Shown here piece after piece: positions 1-12,700 of a stretch of DNA of 64,000 nt. Each line of letters opens with the position of its first letter. The first letter of the stretch is position 1. Under the pieces are notes generated by a model that ran no database searches, was not told where the DNA came from, and worked only from the letters and a program-made list of their open reading frames with translations. Source of the stretch: Budorcas taxicolor (Eukaryota > Chordata > Mammalia > Artiodactyla > Bovidae); NCBI RefSeq assembly GCF_023091745.1, contig NC_068912.1:105331567-105395566 (forward strand), in the 5' to 3' direction. A program made the translations under genes and the position numbers.

Positions 1-85
1 TTTCCCCAGTGGAAGAAAAAGCAAATCCAATCTAGTAATTCCTAAATATCTTAAATTTCCCCTGAATCTTTAGCAGATGTTAGTT

Positions 86-290
86 ATTGCTGCTGTTTGT
101 CACTAAGTCATGTCCGACTCTGCAACCCCACGGAGCCAGCCAGGCTCCTCTGTCCATGGGATTTTCCAGGCAAGAATACTCGAGTGGATTGCCATTGCCT
201 TCAAGAGATCCTCCCGACCCAGGGACTGAACCCACGTCTCTTGCGCTGGCAGGCAGATCCTTTACCACTGAGCCAACCAGGGAAGCTCAC
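86..290 (-). repeat. Bov-tA SINE
   Basis: The element reads antisense: BovA part first (CATGTCCGACTCTGCAACCC) and the tRNA-derived head last (CTGAGCCAACCAGGGAAGC). It lies in intron 14 of CTPS1. Confidence 0.85.
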
Positions 291-341
291 ATTATGTTAG
301 TACGTCTAGAATAAAATCTGTTTAGGTTGAACCAGGTGAAA

Positions 342-394
342 CTGCCATTTCTGTAAGATAAGTGCTCGACATCTGCCATTTAAGTGCTCGACAT
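342..394. repeat. short imperfect tandem duplication
   Basis: A unit containing CTGCCATTT and TAAGTGCTCGACAT occurs twice in direct repeat; the second copy lacks about nine bases. The rest of 291-689 holds nothing I recognise. Confidence 0.6.
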
Positions 395-689
395 CAGCAG
401 TTTTATCCACTTTGACCTAATAAGACCGGGAAGTAAGACTGCCATGGATTTCCCCTAAGGGACTCATTCTGGTGAGTGGTCCACACCCAAAGTTCCCCCA
501 GATCCCCAGCTGTACTGCCTGTGACCTACGAGCATGGTGCTAACTTAGGCTATTACAGTGCATCCTAAGGAGTGTCACTGGGAAAGAAGTAAAGAACTTC
601 CAAAGTAAGAACAAAGCTGTCAATGCCGGCCTGGATGTAGCACCGGGACGTGCGTCCGGCAGGCTGGGCTGGAGGGAGGCCGCTCTTAC

Positions 690-786
690 TCATGACAGAG
701 TTCTTGGTCTGGAACAGAGTTCTCCTCTTGCCCAGCCGCATGGTTCCACCCATCTGGCCAGGGTTGTGTTCCGGCATGTCTATGAC
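690..786 (-). CDS. CTPS1: CTPS1 exon 14 (residues 433-465), last exon in the window
   Basis: The exon encodes [20 protein letters not shown] and [12 protein letters not shown], with the first base of residue 465. The DMPEH and GGTMRLG motifs are typical of CTP synthase glutaminase domains. The acceptor is CTCCAG|GTC and the donor ATGA|GTAAGA. The following exon, expected to begin with the rest of an Arg codon and KLYGD, is not in positions 1-689. Confidence 0.97.
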
Positions 787-3700
787 CTGGAGATGTTCCA
801 AAAACAAACATGTGCTACCAAACCCTGCCTCAGTTAGGAGACAGACCGCCCGCACTGAGTGAAGAGAGCCTGCAAGGAGGTCCAGCCTTTCCTTAGAAGA
901 GATGCTTATCAGAGGAAAATGTATCCTGATGGCCATTCTTAAACCTATTCCGGGTGAGTGTTTCACCCTTCAGCCTGTCCTCCTGAGTCGCAGGACTGGA
1001 CATTGCTGCCCCCTGCCCTGGCCATTCCTGCCCTGGTACTTTGGACCCCAAGGGCCTGTTCTAATAAAGACTGACACACTAGCGTGGACATGAGACCAGA
1101 CGTGTTATCACACATCTCCTCCACTAGACTGACAGCTGCTCGAAGGAAAGGGATGCTCTTACAGGGCTGGCCAGGAACCGGGAGGAGCTTGGCGAATGTC
1201 TGCGGGACTAAGAGGACCTTTTCTGGGCTCCCCCACCTCCCCGAGGTTCCACGTCTCAAAACCTTTGCTCTTTTCTCCCTGTCACGCCTGGGCTGGGGAT
1301 TCAGTGACGAATGAAGGCACTGTCTGCCCCCCATGAACCACATTCTTCTGATGGGAGATTGAACACGAGGAATGCCAGCCTCCTGGGGCCTTGGCCCATG
1401 TCAGACAATCAGTCCTAAGTTCCAGCAGTTCTTTACCAAGACGGCCATCTCTCGGGGTTGCTGGGGATTAAGTGATACAAAAAAGTGAGCAAGTGCCTGG
1501 TACGTAATAAGTGCCCACGTAAGTGTTTCGTGTCAATATTGTTCTAGAGCGTTCCTGGGAATTACTTAATTAGGAACCCCTACTGCCACCCCCAGTTGGC
1601 TGAAGTGGCACCTGTCTTAAAAACTTCCTGTGGCTAACTGCGAAGAATAGTGAGAAACCATGTGATGAAAACAGAAAGTTCTTCCTTCCTAGCTGGGACA
1701 GCTGCAAGCCCAGGTGCTCAGGGTCCTCCAGAATGAACCCAGTGGTCTCATTTCCCGTCTCCAGCCCTCAATCACGCTCGTAATATCCCTTCCGCACTCT
1801 TCCAGACACGGGACTCACCACGGGATGATTGGTGTTGGGGTCAAACTCTGTAGAATTGGCATCTAAAAAGCCAAAATACTTTTGTTACAAAAATAGGTAC
1901 AACCACATGGATTATTCAACAGTTTCATTCCTAAGCTCTAAGTCACAAATTCCCTCCTCAGCTTAGTTATTCAGTGACGAGAACCAAAACCAGGGATAAC
2001 ATTCTCAAGATACAAGGGCACTCAACAAAGGTGAATTGTTTCCCATTGTATCTGTAACTCTCTGGGAAGTCAAGCTGTACAAAATGGCAAAATCAAATCA
2101 ATGGCATAACCTGATAACCTTTACTCAGATAGTGCATCCTTTTGATGGCTCCTAGACTGTCTCTCTCTCCCAGGATCTCTCCTTGATGTGCAAATACTGT
2201 TTCTTCTACATTTCTTTCATCCTCAGCACCTTACACATTGTACTACCCAACTGCCTGACTCAAGAGCTAAATCAAAAATTTGATTTCAAAACCCAAATAT
2301 CCTTTCTATCCTTTACTGAATTTACCATCTGACTATAAGGGAAAGCACTGAAGACTAAAATAGGAAGAACCCAGTCCCCGGCACCCAGCACTGTCTGTCT
2401 GCTTGCTCTTTCTGTGCATCTGTGAGCTTTCATCCCCCTCCGGGGCCTAACCTGGGGCCAGGTCTCAGATGCAGGGAAGCTCATCTCCAGGTCACCCACC
2501 CACCTGGGGACCCCGGTGGGTGCAGCAGCAGGAGGTGATGGCTGTGCAGGGGTTCAGGGCGCCCGAGGGCCACCTCGAGTGGTAGGTGGTAGGACAGAGC
2601 TCAGAAGCCAGCACCAGGCCGTGCTGCCTACAGAACCGAGCCACTGCCTCCTCAGGGTTCCTGTGAAAATCTGTGACAGCGAGCTGGCCCCTGGGAACCC
2701 CTCGTATTTGGTAAAGCCAGGCTGTGTTCTATTCCTTAGGTCACTTTGCTGATTCTGCTTAGAACATATAAGGGTCTGGTGGCTGCAATGGAATCACTGT
2801 GCCCCAGGATTCACACCACGTGTGGTCCCCTCCTCCCTCCGATGATGGCTCAGCCATGGGACACTTGGTAAGGGCCTACACAGCAGGCCAGGTGGTCGCC
2901 ACGCCCTGAGGAAGCTCGGCTGAACTGGTGGACAATGAGACTGTCCCTCTGCCTCTGCCGGGCAGAGTTGAAAGTAGGGCAGGCTGAGTTGAGACACACC
3001 ACACACTGAGCAGGAAACCACACACGAGTCCACTCAAACCACAGAGCCCTGAGAAACAGGAAGCCACTGCTGGAAGCCACCGAGTTCCCGGTGGTCTGGA
3101 AGCAGCAACACAGTCAGTGTAACCGGGCCAGCGTTAGGGAGCCCTTCCTATCGCCAGGCGCTGTGCTGGGCCCATTTACAGGTGGCATTTCACTCAGCTC
3201 CCACAACCAAGTGAAGCAGGTTACCACTACCACCTCCATTTTACAGGAGAGACAGAGGTTCAGAAAGGCTAAGATCACCCACAGTGATAAAGGGACTTCC
3301 CTGGTGGCTCAGTGGTGAAGACTCCACACTCCCAGTGCAGAGGCCCCGGGTTTGATCTCTGGTCAGGGAACTAGATCCCACACACGCAACTAAAGATCCC
3401 GCCTGCGGCAACTAGGCGTGCATGCGTGCTCAGCCGTGTCCAACTCTTGCAACCCCATCGACTGTAGCCCCCCAGGCTCCTCTGTCCATGGGATTTTCCA
3501 GGCAAGAATACTGGAGTGGGTTGCCATTTCCTCCTCCAGGGGATCTTCCCGACCCAGGGATCAAATCTGCATCTTCCACATTAGCAGGGGGGTTCTTTAC
3601 CACTGAGTCACCTGGGAATTCCCTAAGACCTGGAGCAGCCAAATAAATTTTTAAAAAAAGAAGGGCAAAATTTGAGGCCAGGTCTAATCAACACCAGAGC

Positions 3701-6700
3701 CCAAGTTCATAATATTTGCACAGGCTCACACTGGCCAGAGTTGGTTTCCTTGCCGTGTGCCAGTTCAGGGTCCACAGCCATGGTGACGGGAGTGTGGGCA
3801 TCTCCAGAGAAAGGTGCAAGGGCAGAGGCGGGCAGCTCACCATGCTCCCTCCTCCAGTGGCTAGTGGTTCCCCTGGAGGAGGGCAGAGTGTTTTATGTTG
3901 ATACATTCAGCAGCTTCCCTTCGCGGTGGCTGTGAGATACTGGGAAACCAAGCCTGGCCTCCATGGCCCCCACTGTCCAACAGGCACCAGGAACATTCCA
4001 GTGAGAATTTAACACAAGTAGACACTTACCTTGCCATCCCAGCACATTTCTTGAAAATTCAACCACTGCCAGCTGCATTCCTAAGCACACACCTTCCAGA
4101 TAGAGGGAAAGCAAATGAAACTCCATTGAAAAGGGAGTCCCCACACTTCCAACCCGCCTGCGTGGACGCGGCACGCTGACTGTTCACAGAATTCCAATGA
4201 CAAACTTTCATAATTTTCTGCTATAAACACGCAACCCCCTGCTATGTTTTATCTATAACAGATTTCAAACATGGGGTTTAAGTGTATATGAAGATTTCAG
4301 GTTTTAGAGTCATGTGATCTTAGAAATAATATTCTCTTCAGCACTTTAAAATTCAAGTTTTCTTATCCTCTCTCATTAAGTTCCCACTTAAAATGGATCA
4401 TGCTGAATATGACTGAAATTTACAGCACCAGGAAGCATCCAAAATCACTCTGCCCAATTAGACAGCTGGTGTTCCAAACAAGGATATAAAACCCAGTCTC
4501 ACATGTCCTGCCAAACAGCTGGTTTCAGTAAATGGACAAGATTTCCTAATTGCTATTTCATTCTCTCAGAAGTCCATAACAATGACATGGAGCTCAAATT
4601 TTAAATGTTCTTTTAAAAAGGAGTTTAGATTTCTCAAAAACAGAACCCAAAGGCTTCTACTTGAGCTGCTATCTGGAGAGACAGTATTTATGTTTGATTT
4701 TGATAATCTCTGTTTATTTACAGGCTCACGGGGCACTTTTTCTTGTCTTTCCTACTCCTTACCCAAAAAAGGCTTCTTCTGTTTCCGAGCCCAGGAGATG
4801 GCTTGGATTTTTCCTTCAGTCCCTCGGACACCAAATCCTCCTGGAACCAGCACACCACTGTGCAAGAAAGCACATCACAGGCAGCCCCTTTCCACCAAGT
4901 CCAGCTCCCGGAAACCACCCGAGGGGTCACTTCCAAGACACTGACGCCCTGAAGTCACTCCAGCTCTGAGGACTGTGATTTCAACCCTGCCCATGACTTG
5001 TATAGAAGCACTATGGACTCGGAAAATGCACACAAAAGCATCCACTCTCCTTCTTAGTAACATCAAGAAAATGCTTATAACCAGGAAAAAAAAGATGGCA
5101 TATGTAACTGTAATGTCACTACTGCACAGTATTTGTCCCAGGCAGGGATTCTTCCCTAAGTTTGCAATTTTTTTTTTTTTAAACCCCTCGGCTCCCCCAA
5201 GTAGGAAGGGGGCCTTTCCTGGTCAGTCAGCGCCACACTAACCATAGCTGTATGGCTCTGTAACATTCAACTTATCTAGGGAACCAGAAATTCTTACTGA
5301 TTTTTTTTACTGTTATATCAGATAATAGCTGCCAGAAAAAAAAAGAAAAAAAACCCTATTTATGAAATTCTACTGATGGACCCTCATCAAATGGTCTGAA
5401 TGAAAAACCTTTTATAAGCCTCATCCAGAGAATCCCCTGGTGGTCTAGTGGTTTGGATTTGGCACTTCCACTGCTACGGCCTGGGTTCAACCCTTGGCTG
5501 GGGGACTGAGCTCTCATAAGACTCGAGGCACCAGAGGGGATTTTTTTTTTAATTAAAAACAGTCTCATCTAAAGATGCATACAGTAAACATTATCAGTGA
5601 AGTTAGAAGTAGTCTGCTTCATATTAACTACACTAATAAGCTGTGGAACTTCCTTGGTGGTCCAGTGGTGAACACTTCACCTTCCAACGCAGCGGGGACA
5701 GGTTTGATCCCTGGTCAGGGAGCCACGATCCCCAGATGCCTTGTGGCCAAAACACCGAAACATAAAAACAGCCATACTGCAACACAAACACTTAAAATGG
5801 TCCACATCAAAAACATCTTTTTAAAAAATTGATAAGCTATCTTTTTGTGCGGCTTCAGTCCTCCAGGGTGTAGCCCTTTCAACAATTAAAAGACATTTAA
5901 ACAATCAGATCATCTGTCCCCACGAGAGAGCACACACTGTCTTCATGAAGGCACACCTCGAGCCCCTGAAAGCAAAGGTAGAGAGTTCTGCTTACTGAGC
6001 GCTGCAGAGCTTCTGCCAGGCCTCGTGGTAGCGCACCGGCTCCTCTTGCAAGGTGCTGTGCTCCAGGTCCGTGGAATCTACGTACTGGGCGCGGGCAGAG
6101 CGGAGAGAAAAGAAGCAGGCTCGTGACTCCTGCACACGTTCTCTCCTGACCTCTAAACAATGTTACCAGCACGCCATCTTTCTTAAGTTTAAAATAAAGT
6201 TTGAAAATAACCTTCATGTATTCATGCTAATCTTTTAAAGATGAACTTTAACATCTTTCTTATATTTTAGAATGAGTTTCCTTCTCAAATCATTAAGCTT
6301 TGGCTCTCCATCTATACTCAGTCGACTGGGTGCAGACCCTGAAGTGTCCCCTCTGTTCAAGACATCTTCCCCAGTCCATCTCCCCTCCCAGGGGGCTTCT
6401 CATTCTTTCTCCTCGATTGTGCTGAAGTATAACTTACATACAATGAAACACAAGCATTTTAAGTGTGTACTTGCCTGAGTTTTGTCCCATGCAAAGGAGT
6501 GCCCCCTACCTTGATTAAGATCTAGAAAGTTTCCCACGGTTCCCTCTGGCCCCCTGCAAACAGCGTCCTTCCTGCCTCCTGCTCCAGACGATCCTGGCTC
6601 TTGTTTTCCGTCACCACTGGTTCTGCCTCCTCTAGAACTTCAGACAAGTGGAGCTATGCACGGGGTAGCCTTCCGTTTCTCAGATTCATCGTGGTGTGGT

Positions 6701-9700
6701 GTATCACCACGGACTTCATTCCTTTCTACTACTGGGTACTTTTCTACTGTAGGAATACACCATATGATAATGTTTATCCACCAACTCATCCTGGATATTC
6801 GGGCTGTTCCCAGGTTTTAGCTGTTATGACTAACTGGTCCGTTTGTATAAAAATACATTCTTTCGGTGGACATGTTTTCACTTCTCTTGAGTAAATATCT
6901 AGGAGTGGGATGGCTGGGTCACACAGAAGGCGTGTGTTTACCTTCATGTGAAACCGCCAGACTCCTTTCTCCAGCAACTGCCCCAGTTTACGCTCCCGCG
7001 TCCTCACCGACACGCTTAGCCACTTAGGTGGGTGCGTGTTGGTACCTCACTGAGACTCAATTTGCATTTATCTCCCTGACAACTAAAGGCATTAAGCATC
7101 TTTCCGTGTATATCGCGTGTATCTTCTATGGAAGTGTCTGTTCAAATCTTCCGCCCACTTTTTTATTACATTGCTCATCTTCCTGCTCCTTCCTGCCCAA
7201 TACCCTGTGGTGACTTCCCTGAACCTGGGGGCAAAATCCAGGAGTGGCCCAGTTGATACATTTCATGACCAGGCCCTCGCCAGCCTCTCTCCAGACACCC
7301 TCCAATTCACACTTCTCCCATCCACTGAGCTCCCAACCATCCCACACCTCCAAGTCCTTGGATAAATGCTCTCTGCTCTTGGGAATGCCCTTCCCTGTGA
7401 CCTTATCCATCTTCCCAGACCTGCCCACACACCCCTCTTCACACAGCTACCAAGGCAGGATCTCCCCGCGTCTGCGTGTTCCCTTCATACCTGAGAGACC
7501 TCACTGACTCAGACACCCTTCTCAGCCTCTACAATCTAACACATGACTGGCACAGGGTACCTCCAAGGGGAGAAAATGAATCAGTGACTGAAGAAACTAG
7601 TGAAAAAATAAGGCAAGGCAAGGTAAAGAGATCCCACAATTCTTAAAGCACATAGAACAGCTCCTCCTCTAGGAACCTGCTCACCAGCTGAAGGCAGCTT
7701 CATTTTCATCCTGAGAAACTGGTGGAAAGCAGGAGGCCAACCCCAGTGCCAAGGGTGAGGTCAGCTCCCCAGGGCCATCAGCTCTGTGCCTAGTCAGCCC
7801 CTCAGCACTGAGCTCCAACTTCACTTCTAATTTCTGACCCCTCCTGAAAAGTTCTATGTGGGAGATACTTTGCTGGGGGAAAAAAGTATAAAGGGACAAG
7901 TGGAAGGTTTTCAGGAAGAGCTGACCCATATAGTACTTCCTCTACCCTAGACACAATTCCAAGCACTTCACATGAACTCACTCAATTCTTACAAAAAGAA
8001 CTCTGTGACAAAGACACCATCACTAACCCTTTCCAAGATGGGGAAAGCAGGACTTCCCTGGTGTCCACTGGTTAAGAATCCACCTTGCCTGACAGGTTCT
8101 ATCCCTGGTCAGGTAACTAACATCCCACGTGCCTCAAAGCAGCTAAGCCTGCACACCCCAAACAGAAAGTTTGTGCACCATAAGGAGGGTCCTGAGTGAT
8201 GCAACTAAGACCCAATGCAGCCAAATACATTAAAAAATAAATATTTTTTAAAATTTTTTAAAAAACGGCAAAACTGAGGCCCAAAGAGAGCTAAGTAACC
8301 TGCCCGGGGTCACACAGACTCTGCGGCTTTGCCGCTAGGCTCTGGTAGCCCTGCCCTAAACCTTGCCCCTCCGCCGCCTCCAGGAGATGGGCAGGGGCTG
8401 TGCCCTCACATGCCAGCAGCTCAGCTTCTGCCTGGCTTGTCCCAGAGAACACAGTGAGCACTGTTCACCAGGCACTGCCCATGCTCCAGGCACCAGCTGG
8501 GTGAGTGGAGACAAGTTACTGAGAAACCTCCTGGTTCCACGGGGTGGACACTGGCCAAAGGCCAGCAACTATGCCACATGCTCGGCCACTAGACTCCTCC
8601 ACTGGAGTCACCTGCCGTTCAGATCCAGGTGTCCATCCTCGTGGCTCCTACTCTGACCACATCTCCCCATATTTCCTAAAACGCTCTGCTGTTCTCTCCC
8701 AGCCAGGAGGCAACCACAGATCTTTTTGATTTCTAAAAAGAAATTCTGAGCCCCAAAAATACAAAGCAGGTGTCCATGCCACACCACACTACACCTGTGT
8801 CCCCGCTCACCTTGATTTCCAGTTTGTGGTTGATGGCCAGTGCAGAATGCTCCAGAGCTTTAATGACAGAAGCGTATGAGTCTGAGAACTTGGTGTATTT
8901 TCCCACGAGGGCAATAGAGCAGGTCTCCAGCAAGCGATCATATCTATCACACAAAGGTCAAGAAACATCAAGTTACGCAGGCCATATGTACCTCCATGAG
9001 ACGAAAATCACTACTTAAAGAGTGGGGGGGAAAGTCTGAGAAAAATATGATAGGAGCGACTACTGTCTGAGTTCTATGTACAGAACAGCAAAGACAAAGC
9101 AAGTTTCAGATCAACATGGCAGACTTTGTAGAGAAAGTAGGATTTTGGAACCTGCTACCAAGAGATGGCTTCAAAATCTACTCCAAATTTTTTTAATGAA
9201 AAAACTAACAAACACAGACAATTCACAAGAGTTATGTGATGAAGGGAACAGTCCAATTATAGGCATCCACAAAACAGTCCAAACTTCTTAAAAATTTTTC
9301 ATTATAAAGTATTGTCGGTAACACAAAAAAGCTTATAATATTTTATGAACGACCATAAAACTGTGTGCTATTTTTGTGGCCACATAATGATATACAAGCA
9401 AATGGACATAGACTGAAAGGGAAAAATGTCAAAATGAAAATGAGGATGGCTGAGCAATGGCATGCGTGCTCCCTCTGCAAACGCTGCTTAGTGCTGTCTG
9501 GGTGACTGCGGCTCCAGCAGCCCGCACCCAAGGCTCGGAGGCGCTGCTCAAGGTCTGTCACGTACTGTGTAAGCATCTCAGAGTGAGGGGGCACACAGGG
9601 TGGCCAGTCCTCAAACCGATGAGCTGTGAGAGCAGCAGGAAGAGTGGACTGGGCAGGACCTCCAGCCCAGAGTGACCCGCAGCGGCAGGCGGGGAGGTCC

Positions 9701-12700
9701 TGACAATGTGCCAACCCCCTGCCTTCCTGCTTTTACTTTGATTCAGATCTTGAGCAGCTTCATGCAACTGTATTTATTTTTGATGACAGACGCCCAGCTA
9801 AAGCTTTTCTTCTGCCTGATAATATCACTGGCAGCTGAGTGGCTTGAAAAATCCTCTTCCTCTGACACAGAAAATAAGAATCCAAATTCAGTGACAAAAA
9901 GAAAGGAAGAAAGAAAAGACTGGACATCGTTGCTGATCTTTTTGTGGCGTGGGGTGGGCACGTGCCCAAACACAGCTCCGGTGCCTGGGAGCACCCAGGA
10001 GTGCTCCAGCCATGTCCCGCCATCCACGTGGGCCGCAGGTACTAGCCCATCACCACAAGGAGGCCTGTGTGCACGGGAACAAAGGGCACAGCTGTGTCAC
10101 CTGTGACCTGAGCCAGCTCTCTTAGGACTTCCTCAGCCATGACGCAGCTACGTGAAGGCTGGCTAAGATCCTTTCTTCCATGAAGGCCTTTCCAATGTGA
10201 GCTGATACCACATAAGGAAGGTCAGCTGAATTCCCTGACCTTCCACCAAAAAAAGGGAAAAATAAGGCTGAGACCCCCAAGTCCTTATTAAGAAGCAAAC
10301 CTGTCGGCCATCTCTTTCCATTTCATCAGCATTTTTCGTGGCTGCCTCTCAATAGGAAGGTCAAGTCTCCGGAGGAAATAATCTACAACCCCCTGCTCCT
10401 CTAACAATAAGGGGACGCGGTAGATGGACGAGACATCGTGGACACAGATCACCTGTTTAAAAATGAGCAAAGTTAGTTCATGAAAAGGAACAAAAACTAA
10501 CTGTGCCAACAGTCTCCTAGCAGGTATTATGACCTTGGGAACATAACTGTTCTAAATTTGAAAAACAGAGAAAAGGTCAACTTTCTAAAAAATATAATTG
10601 AGAAGAACAGATAGTGGCTAATCTCCTATGAACATGGGTGCTAAAGTCCTCAAGAATTTATAAACAAAACCACAAATTAGTTTTTAAAAAAATTATGTCC
10701 AAGTAGCAAATGTCCCACGATCAATAATTTTTAAAATTGGCTTTCACTGGAATCACTCCCAAGTGAGCTTTTAAAAATTCAAAGGCCCATGCAGCACTGC
10801 ACACCACTTAAATTTAACAGTAGAATTCACTACAGAAATAGATTAAAAGAGGGGGGAAAAAAATCACCTTGGTGGATGCAAATTTAATACAAATTCATAA
10901 TAAAAATTCTTAATGAATTGAGGAAAATGTGAAAATATAAAAAACCCACAGCAAATACCATTTGGCTTGATATTTAATATTAATGTCACTTAATACCTAA
11001 AGTCTGAAACATGCCAACCTGGCCAATATCACTATTTCTATTCAATATATTAGAGATATGAGACATTACAATTAGATAAGAAAAAAGTATATGAATTGGA
11101 AAATAAGAAACTATTGCCACTAATTGCATATAATATTGCTTATTCATAAAAACCAAGCGAACTTACAGGCAAACATTCAGAACTAATAAGTCTAGTAAGG
11201 TTGCTAAGCTGGAGATCAACCTCAACAGGGTTTCCTACGTGTCTATGTGTGTTAGCCACTCGGTCGTGTCAGACTCTGTGACCCCAAGCGCTGCAGCCTG
11301 CCAGGCTCCTCTGTCCATGGAATTCTCCAAGCAAGAATACTGGAGTCGGTATTCCCTTCTCCAGGGGATTTTCCCGACTGAGGAATCAAACCCACGTCTC
11401 CTGCACTGCAGGTGGATTTTTTACCACTGAGCCACCAGGGAAGCCCCCTACATAGGTCTTATCTAATCAGGAAATTAAATTTTTTAACAATATGTCATTC
11501 ACATAGTAACAAAAATTATGAATACCTATAAATAAACCTAAAACACAATTCCCAAAGATAAAAAGTCTATAAACCACCTTCACAAAGAAAACTAGATTAC
11601 TGATCTTTCAACAAACAGAGCTGGAACAGCAAGACAGCTCCATGCAAAAAAGATGAGTTCCAAATTTTACTGAAGTTACCATTCATAAAAATTAACTTAC
11701 TTACAATGAATCCTAGACCTATATACGTGTTACGACCTAAAATTATACAACTTTTAGAAAACACAGAAGAACATCTTCATGACCTTGATTAAGCAGAGTT
11801 CTTAGATATGACACCAAAAGCACAATCTATAAAGAAAAAAACTGATAAACTGGGAGTTCATCAAAAATGTAAGAGCTTCTGTGCTCCCAAAGACACCATT
11901 AAGAGAATGAAAAGACATACCTGAAACTAACATGACACTGTAAATCAACTGTACTTCGATTAAAAAAGGAAAAACAAAATGAAAAGACAAACCGCAAGCT
12001 GAGAAAAAAATATGCAAATGATGTATCTGATAAAAGATCTGCACTCAAAATATATAAAGAACTCCTAAAACTCAGTAAGAAAAGTAAAAGACAGGAAATA
12101 GATGTGAAGGTCTAATTTAAATACAGAAACACCTGTCACATTTTTAATAGTGACTAATTTCAGCAAAGTTCTAGGATGAAGAGAGAGGAGGGGGAAAAGA
12201 AACAATCTGTATTTTTAAATAACATGCAACCTTGGTTCCCAGCATTAGCTGTATGATGGAATTTGCTTCATATGTACAGTTCTGCTTCTCAACAGTTGTG
12301 AATTTTTTTTAAAGTCCCCTACTGCAGCCATGAAATTAAAAGATGCTTACTCCTTGGAAGAAAAGTTATGACCAGCCTAGACAGCATATTCAAAAGCAGA
12401 GACATTACTTTGCCGACTAAGGTCCGTCTAGTCAAGGCTATGGTTTTTCCTGTGGTCATGTACGGAGGATGTGAGAGTTGGACTGTGAAGAAAGCCGAGC
12501 GCCGAAGAATTGATGCTTTTGAACTGTGGTGTTGGAGAAGACTCTTGAGAGTCCCTTGGACTGCAAGGAGATCCAACCAGTCCATTCTAAAGGAGATCAG
12601 TCCTGGGTGTTCTTTGGAAGGAATGATGCTAAAGCTGAAACTCCAGTCCTTTGGCCACCTCATGCGAACAGTTAACTCATTGGAAAAGACTCTGATGCTG

